Positions 35,532-43,852 of a stretch of 64,000 bases of DNA are shown here, piece after piece. The stretch comes from Bhargavaea beijingensis. GTDB lineage: Bacteria; Bacillota; Bacilli; Bacillales_A; Planococcaceae. The position numbers were made by a program, and so were the translations under genes. The notes beneath the pieces were generated by a model. That model ran no database searches. It saw only the letters and a program-made list of their open reading frames with translations, and was not told the DNA's origin. The stretch covers positions 38,380 through 102,379 of the forward strand of contig NZ_FNAR01000009.1 in NCBI RefSeq assembly GCF_900101985.1. Reading direction: 5' to 3'. Position 1 is the first letter of the stretch; every line of letters starts with the position of its first letter.

Positions 35532-35606
35532 AAGATCATCCTCCACCTTCTTTTATCTCTATATGTTATACGTTGGCCCCGATCCCTTCTCCTGCTTCAG
35601 CAGAAG

Positions 35607-35634
35607 GAAACCGCCCCGATACGGAGGCGGTTTC
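35607..35634 (-). terminator. Hairpin downstream of wrbA
   Basis: GAAACCGCC and GGCGGTTTC form perfect 9-bp arms. The U-tract is short (UUUC), so efficiency is uncertain. Confidence 0.6.
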
Positions 35635-35649
35635 ACACAAAGTTCAAAC

Positions 35650-36273
35650 TCATGCTTTGGAACCCTGCTTGACCCACTTGGCGACTTCAACGGTACGACG
35701 GGCCTGGTGCCGGACAGCCGCTTTGATCTTTTCTTCCCCTTCGACCATATTGCCGTCCTGGTCGACTGTGACACTCGTGCCGTACGGGTTTCCGCCAGCT
35801 GCGAATACCGACTGATCCGTGTAGCCTGGGGCGGCGATGATGGCCCCCCAATGGAACAACGATGTGTAGAGGGAGAGAATGGTCGCTTCCTGTCCGCCGT
35901 GAGGATTTTGTGCGGATGACATGGCGCTGCATACTTTGTTGATGAGCTTGCCCTGTGCCCAAAGACCACCGGTCAAGTCAAAGAACTGCTGCATCTGGAC
36001 AGACTTGCTGCCGAAACGGGTCGGTGCACTGAAGATGATGGCATCCGCCCACTCAAGGTCTTCCGGCTTGGCTTCCGGCTCATTCTTCACCGATTCATAA
36101 TGCAGTTTCCAGGCGGGGTTTGAGGCAATCGCCGCCTCGGGAGCGGTTTCTGCAACCTTCAGGACTTTGACTTCCGCCCCTGCTTCCCGCCCCGTTTCAC
36201 CCGCCCAATGAGCCAATTTGTGATTGGTACCGGTCGAACTGTAGTGAATGACCGCCAGTCTGATTGGATCCAT
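35650..36273 (-). CDS. wrbA: WrbA-type NAD(P)H:quinone oxidoreductase / flavodoxin-fold protein
   Basis: 207 residues. Flavodoxin fold with FMN phosphate loop YSSTGTNHKLA (11-21), the WrbA core WADAIIFSAPTRFGSKSVQMQQFFD, and the GGQEATILSLYTSLFHWGAII segment typical of tetrameric WrbA. It should reduce quinones by two electrons, protecting against redox cycling. GGGAG lies 8 bp upstream. Confidence 0.93.
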   Translation of the reverse strand: MDPIRLAVIHYSSTGTNHKLAHWAGETGREAGAEVKVLKVAETAPEAAIASNPAWKLHYESVKNEPEAKPEDLEWADAIIFSAPTRFGSKSVQMQQFFDLTGGLWAQGKLINKVCSAMSSAQNPHGGQEATILSLYTSLFHWGAIIAAPGYTDQSVFAAGGNPYGTSVTVDQDGNMVEGEEKIKAAVRHQARRTVEVAKWVKQGSKA

Positions 36274-36424
36274 TCAGACAACTCCCTTGAATTCTTGGTA
36301 TTTTTCCGAACATTACTACTATTCCCTCCATCCCGAACAGCTAAACAACCGGTTTGCAAATGGATGACGTCTGACCGCCCTCGTGATAAAGTGAATTTAC
36401 CATGTATCCGAAAGAGGCCAAGCC

Positions 36425-37603
36425 ATGCGTGTCTTCATCTATTTCATCATTTTCTTTTCGTTTTTCGACCTGTTCAGCCAACTGCCGATAATGAGCCCTC
36501 ATGCCGTACTGCTCGGTGCCACGCCTTTTGTTACAGGGCTTGTCGTCGGTATCTATTCGTTCGCCAATACGATCGGCAACGTGTTCTCCGGGTTTTCGAC
36601 TGACCGTCTTGGTCCATTTCCGATTTTGATAGCCGGACTGCTTCTGTCGTCCGCCGCCCTCTTCCTCTACACGCCCGCGGACACGCCGAACGCCCTCCTG
36701 GCCGTGCGTGTGGTCCACGGCTTCATGGAGGGACTGATCGTTCCTGCTGCATTCACGTTCATCGCCAACCGTTCGGATGAATCAAAGCGCGGGAAGAATG
36801 CTGCTTTGTCAGGTGCTTTTGTCGGGCTGGCCGCGATTGCAGGGCCTGCTCTGAGCGGAATCATCGCCTCGAAAAAAGGCGCACCATTCATCATGATGAT
36901 GAACGGCACATTTCTCTTGGCACTTGCCATTCTTGCCGTGTTCATCCTGGGCAACATCAAAAAACAACGAGAGGCAGAAGGAAAAGGCAAAGATAAGGCC
37001 GACCGCTCTTCCGGACACGTCCCTGTAAGGGTGCTGTTCCGGCATCCCGGCGTGGTCCGGGCATTTGCGGGCGCTTTTTTTCTGATGTTCTCACAGGGTG
37101 TGCTCGCCCTCGTACTTCCGCTCCGCGTCGAGGCAATCGGATTCGACACGAAGACGAGCGGCCTTTTGCTCAGCATCTTCGGAATCGTCGCCATCCTAAT
37201 TTTCGTCTTGCCGACCAACCGGCTCTTTGACCGGATCAGGCCCGAGGCGACCCTGGCATTCGGCATCGCGCTCATGGGCGCAAGCATGCTGTTCCTGTCC
37301 GTTGCCGGACAGTTGCCGCTGCTCTATGCGGCCATGTCCTTGTATGGAATCGGGTTTGCTTTCCTGTTCCCTTCAGTCAATTCTTTGCTGATCGATTCGA
37401 CGGACGCTCATTACAGAGGGAAAGCTTATGGGTACTTCTATGCGTTTTTCTCGATGGGCGTTGTTGCAGGGTCCGGATTGATCGGGCTTTTGGACTTGGA
37501 TGCGCATGGCGCTTTCCTGCTCACCGGAGCGGTCCTCCTAGCCGTAGCCGCCTATTCGCTATCGGGAATGAGACGCACGAAAGCAGATCAAACCAGCCTT
37601 TGA
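36425..37603 (+). CDS. Major facilitator superfamily transporter
   Basis: 392 residues with 12 predicted helices. The loop 2-3 motif appears as GNVFSGFSTDRLGPFPILIAG (~58-78), and a central charged cytoplasmic loop (~178-200, KKQREAEGKGKDKADR) separates two six-helix halves. Resembles drug/sugar efflux DHA1-type transporters; the substrate cannot be deduced. GAGG is a weak ribosome site ~7 bp upstream. Monocistronic with a terminator. Confidence 0.88.
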   Translation: MRVFIYFIIFFSFFDLFSQLPIMSPHAVLLGATPFVTGLVVGIYSFANTIGNVFSGFSTDRLGPFPILIAGLLLSSAALFLYTPADTPNALLAVRVVHGFMEGLIVPAAFTFIANRSDESKRGKNAALSGAFVGLAAIAGPALSGIIASKKGAPFIMMMNGTFLLALAILAVFILGNIKKQREAEGKGKDKADRSSGHVPVRVLFRHPGVVRAFAGAFFLMFSQGVLALVLPLRVEAIGFDTKTSGLLLSIFGIVAILIFVLPTNRLFDRIRPEATLAFGIALMGASMLFLSVAGQLPLLYAAMSLYGIGFAFLFPSVNSLLIDSTDAHYRGKAYGYFYAFFSMGVVAGSGLIGLLDLDAHGAFLLTGAVLLAVAAYSLSGMRRTKADQTSL

Positions 37604-37608
37604 CACAC

Positions 37609-37657
37609 AAAACAGCCATCCGGCCGCCTGAAATCAGGTGGAACGGATGGCTGTTTT
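37609..37657. terminator. Long bidirectional terminator between the MFS and LysM/3D genes
   Basis: AAAACAGCCATCCG and CGGATGGCTGTTTT (14 bp perfect) enclose a second CCGCCTGA/TCAGGTGG stem. Serves both converging genes. Confidence 0.93.
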
Positions 37658-37668
37658 ACAATTCTATA

Positions 37669-38445
37669 TCAGTTCAGGATCTTCACTTTAACGGTTTTGG
37701 ATCCCCACTGAAGCGCACGGCTTTTGTTAGGGATGAAGACATCGATGCGGTTGCCTTTAATAGCTCCGCCAGTGTCTCCGGCAATGGCTTCTCCATAACC
37801 TTCAACCCAGACTTTCGTTCCGAGCGGAATGACTTTAGGGTCGACCGCAATGACTTTCTGGTTCGGGTTGGCCTTCAGGTTGATGCCGGTTGCCGTGATT
37901 CCGGAGCAGCCGTTGCAGTAAGCTGTGTACGCAGTTGCGCGGACAGACAGTTGACGTGATGCAGAAGGCGCCGGCTTGGACGCAGAAGCATTATTGGACG
38001 CAGAAGCATTATTTGGCGCGCTCGCTTGCACGGCTTTGCCGGATACTTTCAGGACTTGCCCCGGATAGATGAGCGAGCCGCTGAGGCCATTCAGCCCCAT
38101 GAGCGTGTTGACGCCGATGCCATGTTTGGTTGCGATGCGATAAAGCGTATCGCCGCTTTTAACGGTATATGTGGAAGCATTAGCTGCTGGCTTCGAAGCA
38201 GCCGGCGCTTTCTGTTGGGTCTGAGTTGCGTTGCTGCCAGAGGAGGTGGTCAGGACCTCTCCCGGACGGATTAAATCAGAGGAAAGGGAGTTCCACTGTT
38301 TCAGCTGTGCGACTGTGACAGAATTGGCCTGAGAGATGGACCAGAGTGTATCCCCTTTAGAGACCGTATGCTCCGCAGCCGAAGCGGTTCCTGCACCTGC
38401 ACCCAGGGTCAGCGCTGCCGTCAGCGCAATCAAGCTTTTTTTCAT
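37669..38445 (-). CDS. yocH: Secreted LysM-LysM-3D cell-wall protein (YocH-like)
   Basis: 258 residues. Sec signal peptide cleaved after ASA (residue 23), LysM 1 (HTVSKGDTLWSIS, ~26-66), LysM 2 (YTVKSGDTLYRIA, ~93-134), an Asn/Ala/Ser linker with a repeated NNASAS, and a C-terminal 3D domain with the three Asp of the name (D202, D224, D235), related to MltA-type lytic transglycosylases. B. subtilis YocH is a WalR-induced muropeptide-generating hydrolase. A matching WalR box lies upstream. Confidence 0.93.
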   Translation of the reverse strand: MKKSLIALTAALTLGAGAGTASAAEHTVSKGDTLWSISQANSVTVAQLKQWNSLSSDLIRPGEVLTTSSGSNATQTQQKAPAASKPAANASTYTVKSGDTLYRIATKHGIGVNTLMGLNGLSGSLIYPGQVLKVSGKAVQASAPNNASASNNASASKPAPSASRQLSVRATAYTAYCNGCSGITATGINLKANPNQKVIAVDPKVIPLGTKVWVEGYGEAIAGDTGGAIKGNRIDVFIPNKSRALQWGSKTVKVKILN

Positions 38446-38494
38446 AATGGTAAATGTCTCCTTTCTTCAACGACACCAACTCTACCACGCTTAT

Positions 38495-38511
38495 GTTACA
38501 GTGGCGTAACA
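38495..38511 (-). promoter_or_regulatory. WalR (YycF) box upstream of yocH
   Basis: TGTTAC-N5-TGTAAC on the minus strand matches the WalR direct repeat TGTWAH-N5-TGTWAH at all positions, 50-66 bp before the start codon. Confidence 0.85.
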
Positions 38512-38560
38512 AATCGATGAAGAAACGAAAACATATTATTACACTCTATTAATAGATCAG

Positions 38561-40357
38561 TCATAAAGGAGTAGATTCCTTCACGCGCGGCAGCCGGATT
38601 CTTGCCGTCGTGCCTTTTCCTTCCTCGCTTTCAAACTCAATTGTGCCTCCATGCCGCTCAATGATTTTGAAGCTTTTCATGAGTCCCATGCCGGTGCCTT
38701 TCTCTTTATTTGAATAGAAGGGCTCACCCAGACGCGGCAACCGTTCCTCAGGAATGCCGATCCCTTCATCACTGACTTCGACGACTGGACCCTCTCCGCT
38801 ATTCCAGGCCGCAAGATGGATTGTCCCTCCATCAGGCATCGCTTCAATCGAGTTTTTCACCAAATTGATGATGACATGCTTGATTTCATCCATTTTGCAG
38901 ATGGCTGGAAGCTCCGTGTCCGGCACCCTGAAACGGATCTCGCAATTGTGCATTCGCGCTTCAGCCCTGAGGACACGGCTGACTTCCAGAAGGACCCGCT
39001 TCAGATCGGCCGCTCTCATTTCGTCACCCTGATGGGGTTCAGCGAGCATCAGCAGTTCATCGACAATCTGTTCGATACGATCCAACTGGTCCATGACGAT
39101 GTCGATGTATGTTCCCGCTGAATCTGTCTCGTCCATCAGCTGCATGAACCCTTTTACCGATGTCAGGGGGTTTCTCACTTCGTGTGCAATGCCGGCGGCC
39201 AAGTGGCCGACCATCCCAAGTTTTTCCCATTTTAAGTTGACTTCTTCCGAGAATTTCTGCTTGGTGATGTCCTGCGTGAACCCTATGAGCCGAAGAATAC
39301 GTCCTTCACTATTGCAAATCGGAACCGACTTCGTACGCAACCATTTGAGTCCCTTGCCGGGTACCATGATCCGATATTCCATTTCACCCGAACCGGGATT
39401 GCAGAGCGCTTCCACCATATTTCCCTTGTCATCTGGATGAATATGTTTTTGAAAAGCCATGCAATCGGCATAAATCTCGTTCAGTTCAACCTCGAACAAA
39501 CTTTTTATTGCCGGGCTCAAATAAACAAAGCGATGATGGATAAAATCGTACTGGCCGACACCCAGGTCAGTATTTTCCATAATATCGACAATGAGCTGGT
39601 CCCGGTCCTTGATGATCCGCTCCTGCAGTTGAATCAGTGATTGTGTGTTTGCTGCCGATTCTTTGGAGACGATCATGGCGGCTGCGGCAGCCAGATGGCC
39701 TTCACTATCATAAACAGGGTACGCCCGGATACTGACCGGCACACGGGTTCCGTTTTTTTTCAGGCGCACGGTCTCAAGAACGATTTTCCTCTCCCCTGCC
39801 AACAGCCGGTTCCGCGTCACCTCGAACTCTTCCTGTAAATCCTTCGGCACATACGGCAGGATGCCTCCTACAAGGTCATCCTCTGTCCAACCATATTCCT
39901 TCGTGAACGATAAGTTAATTTTCATCACTTCGCCATTGGTTCTCAAAAGAACCGCCGCTTCATCCATAAATTCAAAAAAAGGGCTGCTCCAGGTTGTTGA
40001 TGGACTGTCCGGCCCGATCTCAATAGGTTCTTTCCTTATTGGGATCGCCCTCAATAACACATGTTGTTCATCAATCCGTTCAAAGTTCTCCACATACATC
40101 GGGCACTTGGAATCGTCTCTTCCCCTCACAGAAAAGGGAACAAATTCTTCGCCGCCATGTGCGTTGCGGACCCTCTCAATGAAAAGCGGAATATCCTTAA
40201 AATGCGCGCTGTCATAGACAGAGTCATCCAATGATGAAGGGAATCTGAGGGATTCCTTTTCATCGCTTGCAACCATGCAATAATGGCCGCTATCGATATG
40301 GAGCACCATATAGAGGTATCCGCCTTTGTTTGCCTGGAACAGCTCTTTATTCTTCAT
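38561..40357 (-). CDS. Orphan PAS-domain sensor histidine kinase
   Basis: 598 residues, no membrane segment. An N-terminal region of no clear family (1-120) is followed by two PAS/PAC units (~122-236 and ~255-370), HisKA with the phospho-acceptor H392 in GIAHEVRNPLTSVKGF, and HATPase_c with N502, SDEGIGIPEERL and KGTGMGLM. No response regulator is adjacent. Cytosolic orphan PAS kinases in spore formers include KinA-like phosphorelay kinases, so a sporulation-kinase role is plausible but unproven. It has its own TATAAT promoter. Confidence 0.88.
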   Translation of the reverse strand: MKNKELFQANKGGYLYMVLHIDSGHYCMVASDEKESLRFPSSLDDSVYDSAHFKDIPLFIERVRNAHGGEEFVPFSVRGRDDSKCPMYVENFERIDEQHVLLRAIPIRKEPIEIGPDSPSTTWSSPFFEFMDEAAVLLRTNGEVMKINLSFTKEYGWTEDDLVGGILPYVPKDLQEEFEVTRNRLLAGERKIVLETVRLKKNGTRVPVSIRAYPVYDSEGHLAAAAAMIVSKESAANTQSLIQLQERIIKDRDQLIVDIMENTDLGVGQYDFIHHRFVYLSPAIKSLFEVELNEIYADCMAFQKHIHPDDKGNMVEALCNPGSGEMEYRIMVPGKGLKWLRTKSVPICNSEGRILRLIGFTQDITKQKFSEEVNLKWEKLGMVGHLAAGIAHEVRNPLTSVKGFMQLMDETDSAGTYIDIVMDQLDRIEQIVDELLMLAEPHQGDEMRAADLKRVLLEVSRVLRAEARMHNCEIRFRVPDTELPAICKMDEIKHVIINLVKNSIEAMPDGGTIHLAAWNSGEGPVVEVSDEGIGIPEERLPRLGEPFYSNKEKGTGMGLMKSFKIIERHGGTIEFESEEGKGTTARIRLPRVKESTPL

Positions 40358-40443
40358 TCCACATCCCGCTCTCGTTATGAATATCTCGTATTGAGGCCGC
40401 TGGAACCGACCGAAAGACTCATTATTCTGTTTTTATTGAGTCT

Positions 40444-40473
40444 ATTATACTAATATTTATTTGATTTTGACAG
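40444..40473 (-). promoter_or_regulatory. Promoter of the PAS kinase gene
   Basis: CTGTCA-N18-TATAAT on the minus strand. The -35 overlaps TGTCAAA, one base from the Spo0A box TGTCGAA. Confidence 0.55.
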
Positions 40474-40522
40474 TGGAAACTCGATGTATTATTTAGCGAG
40501 TGCTAAAACGTTTAATTGGAGT

Positions 40523-41197
40523 TCAGCAAAACGGCACGATCAATTCAGGCCCGTTGTTTTTAGGCGAGTTCACCTCGGGCGAAACTTCATAGGCTTCCAT
40601 TTTATCTGCATCATAAGGAACGAGCATGCGGCTCAGTGACCCTGTATCCCGGTTATCCGGTGCCAGCCATTCTGCTTCGTGTGCCGGATTCAGAATTACG
40701 GGCATCCGGTCATGAATCCTTTCCATTAGACGGTTCGGCTTTGTGGTGATGGCTGTACAGGTATGGACTTTCTCGCCGGCCGGGGATACCCAGGTGTCCC
40801 ATAGTCCCGCCATGCCAAACACAGGTTCATCCTTGAGCCTGATCCTCATCGGCCTGCGGATCTCCCCCTCCCGTTGCCACTCATAAAACGAGTCGGCCGG
40901 AATGATGCAGCGGCGCCGCTCGAACGCCTGCCGGAAAATCGGCTTTTCTTCCAAGGTTTCTGCACGCGCATTGGTTATCCGGCTGCCGATTTTCATCTCT
41001 TTCGACCATCTTGGAATAAGTCCCCAGCGCAGTTTGCCCATCCGGTTCTCCCGGCCGTTATTGATTACGGCAACCACCTTCTGGGTCGGGGCAATATTGT
41101 AGCTCGGCAAATATTCTCCCTCTTCGAATGTACGGCCGATCCCGAATCTCGCAATCAGCTCTTCGTAAGGGATGTATAGCGTAAACCTTCCGCACAA
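40523..41197 (-). CDS. SOS response-associated peptidase (SRAP/YedK/HMCES family)
   Basis: 224 residues. The catalytic Cys2 in MCGRFTLY crosslinks to abasic sites in single-stranded DNA; YNIAPTQ, the Glu of DSFYEW and the RMPVIL region complete the family. It shields abasic sites. Self-contained unit whose promoter overlaps the upstream terminator. Confidence 0.94.
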   Translation of the reverse strand: MCGRFTLYIPYEELIARFGIGRTFEEGEYLPSYNIAPTQKVVAVINNGRENRMGKLRWGLIPRWSKEMKIGSRITNARAETLEEKPIFRQAFERRRCIIPADSFYEWQREGEIRRPMRIRLKDEPVFGMAGLWDTWVSPAGEKVHTCTAITTKPNRLMERIHDRMPVILNPAHEAEWLAPDNRDTGSLSRMLVPYDADKMEAYEVSPEVNSPKNNGPELIVPFC

Positions 41198-41230
41198 CGC
41201 AATTCCCTCCCCCTTCTCATACTTTTAACT

Positions 41231-41259
41231 GTTATACATAAAAAGAACAGCCCGTGCAA
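41231..41259 (-). promoter_or_regulatory. Promoter of the SRAP gene, embedded in the upstream terminator
   Basis: TTGCAC-N17-TATAAC on the minus strand. The -35 lies inside the hairpin that ends the DUF368 transcript. No LexA box (CGAAC-N4-GTTCG) is seen. Confidence 0.6.
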
Positions 41260-41275
41260 GTGCACGAACCGTTCT
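41238..41275 (-). terminator. Terminator of the DUF368 gene
   Basis: AGAACGGTTCGTGCA pairs along 15 positions with TGCACGGGCTGTTCT (G-U pairs allowed), followed by UUUU on the minus strand. Confidence 0.82.
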
Positions 41276-41285
41276 CCGTCAGAAT

Positions 41286-42110
41286 TCACCGAATATCCAA
41301 ACTCTTTCCTTCCCTGCCGATTACCGCTGTCAACGCCAGTCCCGCAAGGAATGTGATCAGGCTGATGAGTCCTGTGAGGAAATCTCCAGGAAGCCCCGGA
41401 AAAATGACGAACACCGAACCCGCAATCAGACCGATGATGATTGCATACATCACGGTCGGTATCCTGCTGAGCAAATAGTGAATGACCTTGCTGCTGATAA
41501 TAAAGCCGACACCGACTCCTGCTCCGATCACCGCAATGATCGGAAGGTTCAGATCGGACAGTGCCGCAATTGCCGTTGAATAAGCACCTAGCAACAACAA
41601 GACGAAGGATCCGCTGATTCCGGGCAACAGCATCGCCATGCTGCCTAGCCAGCCGGCGAAGAACAGGCCGGGTGCGTTGGTTGCATTCAACTCACGGATC
41701 GGTTCGGATTCGGCCGGGCTCAGGAAAGCAGTGGCGGCAAGCGAAATTCCGACTGCGGCAAGAAGCACATAGTGAAGAGGCCCAAAATTCCGTGCCATCC
41801 CCGCTTCCCTTGACAAAAAAGGCAACACTCCGAGAACCAGGCCAATAAAGAAGAATTGAGTCGGAACGATATGATAAGTAAGCAAGTAATCAATCAGCCG
41901 GCTGAAAAGAAGCAAGGCGGTTCCGATTCCCACACCGAGAGGGATCAGGAACAAGAGTTGCTTTTTCCATTCCCTACTGAAAAATCCGCTGATGGCAGAC
42001 AGTAACCGATCATAAATCCCAAGAATCAGCGCGATTGTCCCTCCGCTCACTCCTGGAATCAGGTCACTGATGCCCATCAGAAGACCGCGGTATATATTTC
42101 TCCATTCCAT
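41286..42110 (-). CDS. DUF368 polytopic membrane protein (PopT-type undecaprenyl-phosphate translocase family)
   Basis: 274 residues with about eight helices. The family N-terminus GISDLIPGVSGGTIALILGIYDRLL and a second copy of the motif (LLPGISGSFVLLLLGAY) form an inverted-repeat architecture. DUF368 proteins have been reported as undecaprenyl-phosphate translocases that recycle the peptidoglycan carrier lipid; that activity is assigned here by family only. The ATG at 42110 gives the conserved N-terminus. Confidence 0.9.
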   Translation of the reverse strand: MEWRNIYRGLLMGISDLIPGVSGGTIALILGIYDRLLSAISGFFSREWKKQLLFLIPLGVGIGTALLLFSRLIDYLLTYHIVPTQFFFIGLVLGVLPFLSREAGMARNFGPLHYVLLAAVGISLAATAFLSPAESEPIRELNATNAPGLFFAGWLGSMAMLLPGISGSFVLLLLGAYSTAIAALSDLNLPIIAVIGAGVGVGFIISSKVIHYLLSRIPTVMYAIIIGLIAGSVFVIFPGLPGDFLTGLISLITFLAGLALTAVIGREGKSLDIR

Positions 42111-42204
42111 AAGCCATTTCCATCCTTCCAGATTTGAATCAACTTCTCCAGTATAGCATGGAAAGAAACAACAGTTGCCGATTTTCCAAGGTAAAGCAGA
42201 CACC

Positions 42205-42230
42205 AAAAAACCCGCGCCAAAGCGCGGGTC
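42205..42230 (-). terminator. Terminator of trhO
   Basis: GACCCGCGC and GCGCGGGTT pair around TTTG, then U6 on the minus strand. Confidence 0.92.
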
Positions 42231-42235
42231 CTACG

Positions 42236-43195
42236 TCATGCCTTCTGGGCTTGGAGTTCGTCGACTTTCTCCTGCCATTCTGCTTCCGTCATGCCGGTTT
42301 CGAGGAAGTAACGGTTGCGGGGGTGTTCACGGCACTCATCAGAGCAGCTGCGGCGATAGAGAAGTTCGTTCTCTTCGGAAACGAGCATCTTTTTGTTGCA
42401 TTCGGGATTTGCGCAGTTGACATACCGCTCACAAGGCGTCCCGTCAAAGTGGTCACGGCCGACGACCACATGCTCCACTTGGTTGACCGGCACGGCGATA
42501 CGGTTGTCGAATACATAGCACTGTCCATCCCAGAGCTGTCCCTTCGCAACAGGGTCTTTTCCGTAAGTAACAATACCTCCATGAAGGTGCGCCACATCTT
42601 CGAAGCCCTCACGCTTCAGCCAGCCCGTAAACTTTTCACAGCGGATTCCGCCTGTGCAGTAGGCCAGAATCTTCTTGCCTTCAAACTTCTCACGGTTTTC
42701 ACGGACCCAGTCGGGTAATTCGCGGAATGTCTCAACTTCAGGGCGGATTGCGCCGCGGAAGTGGCCGAGGTCATATTCGTAATCATTACGTGCATCGAGA
42801 ACAACGACGTCATCACGCTGCATCTGCTCAAGAAACTCTTCCGGCTCCAAGTATTCACCGGTCAGTTCGTTTGGGTCGACATCTTCCTCAAGGCTGAGGT
42901 TAACGATCTCCTTGCGGTGGCGGACATGCATCTTTTTGAATGCATGGCCTTCCGCCTCATCCACTTTGAACACCATATCGCTGAACCGTTCATCCGCATG
43001 CATGGCATCCATGTATTTCTGTGTTTGCTCAATCGTGCCTGAGCACGTTCCGTTGATGCCTTCACTGCCCACAAGGATACGGCCTTTTAGCCCAAGTTCC
43101 CTGCAAAATGCAAGATGTTCCTGTGCAAAAGTTTCCGGATCCTCCATCGGCACGTATTTATAATACAAGAGGACTCTGTGTGTGAATTTTCCCAT
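42236..43195 (-). CDS. trhO: tRNA uridine(34) hydroxylase TrhO (rhodanese-like, UPF0176)
   Basis: 319 residues. An N-terminal ferredoxin-like domain ([29 protein letters not shown]) precedes a rhodanese domain with active-site [11 protein letters not shown] and a C-terminal zinc-type Cys cluster ([21 protein letters not shown]). TrhO uses O2 to make 5-hydroxyuridine at the tRNA wobble position. The ATG at 43195 fits the family N-terminus although its AAAGGG is ~14 bp away. Confidence 0.94.
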   Translation of the reverse strand: MGKFTHRVLLYYKYVPMEDPETFAQEHLAFCRELGLKGRILVGSEGINGTCSGTIEQTQKYMDAMHADERFSDMVFKVDEAEGHAFKKMHVRHRKEIVNLSLEEDVDPNELTGEYLEPEEFLEQMQRDDVVVLDARNDYEYDLGHFRGAIRPEVETFRELPDWVRENREKFEGKKILAYCTGGIRCEKFTGWLKREGFEDVAHLHGGIVTYGKDPVAKGQLWDGQCYVFDNRIAVPVNQVEHVVVGRDHFDGTPCERYVNCANPECNKKMLVSEENELLYRRSCSDECREHPRNRYFLETGMTEAEWQEKVDELQAQKA

Positions 43196-43244
43196 AATCC
43201 GACACCATTCCCTTTCTCCTTTAAAATTAAAAATGCCACTCCCC

Positions 43245-43273
43245 AATATAACAAAAATAGAAGCGGATGTGTA
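43245..43273 (-). promoter_or_regulatory. Probable trhO promoter
   Basis: TACACA-N17-TATATT on the minus strand ~50 bp before the start. The rest of the 43196-43558 gap holds only this and the hairpin at 43489-43523. A plus-strand open frame ending at 43375 lacks a start signal. Confidence 0.5.
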
Positions 43274-43488
43274 GCGGGAATATGCGGCAAGGAACTCAAG
43301 TTGTTTTTAGAATTGGTCAATGCGGATGAAAATGATCTGATGGACAGCCTCGCTACCGTCATCTTGCGCCCATAACAGCCCAACCACTCCAGGGAATCAC
43401 TGACACCTGAAATCGTCTATGCAACTCTTCCGAATCCCGGGAGCGTCCCCCGGCAATCATCCTGTGCGAAAACTTAACGGCAAACATG

Positions 43489-43523
43489 AAAAACGCTTCG
43501 CAGGGAATATGCGAAGCGTTTTC
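43489..43523 (-). terminator. Terminator after the 97-aa gene
   Basis: AAAACGCTTCGCA and TGCGAAGCGTTTT are perfect 13-bp arms. Confidence 0.9.
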
Positions 43524-43558
43524 GAGGAGTTTCCCCATATGATAAGCCGAAACCGCCT

Positions 43559-43852
43559 TTACTTTTTCATGCTTTTGTAAATGCCGATGAATCCTTCGGG
43601 CTGTTCCTCTGTCCTGAAGGCGAACACCCCTTCATCCGTATGAAGGTACAGGAACCAGCAGCGGCTTGTCGCTGCACGTGAACTCATATCCCAGACTTTC
43701 GCCAGTGGAAATTCACGCTCCGAAGAAATGACCGCATTCTCCGTCAGGATCAATTCACATTCCACGTCTTCTGCCCGCTGTTGCAATCGCCGGATCGAGC
43801 GCTCGGTCCGAATGTAACGGATGATCGCCATTGCCTGTTCCCAGCCCGTCAT
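43559..43852 (-). CDS. 97-aa protein of unknown function, coupled to the ferredoxin-NADP reductase
   Basis: Starts in an ATGA overlap with the stop of the upstream reductase gene, implying translational coupling; an internal ATG at 43831 is the alternative start. A basic N-terminal helix (IRYIRTERSIRRLQQRAEDVE) is followed by alternating beta strands (CELILTENAVISSEREFPLAKVWDMS, WFLYLHTDEGVFAFRTEE), suggesting a small PH-like beta domain. I do not recognise the family. A strong terminator follows, so the two genes form a unit. Confidence 0.78.
   Translation of the reverse strand: MTGWEQAMAIIRYIRTERSIRRLQQRAEDVECELILTENAVISSEREFPLAKVWDMSSRAATSRCWFLYLHTDEGVFAFRTEEQPEGFIGIYKSMKK

Noticed and set aside
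41231..41275. LexA box near the SOS-associated peptidase gene
   Set aside because: GAACGGTTC-like symmetry there belongs to the terminator stem and lacks the required CGAAC-N4-GTTCG spacing.
43115..43375. Plus-strand frame whose C-terminal part reads like a small acidic protein ([20 protein letters not shown])
   Set aside because: The protein-like part has no start codon or ribosome site near it and upstream codons overlap trhO; at most a gene remnant.
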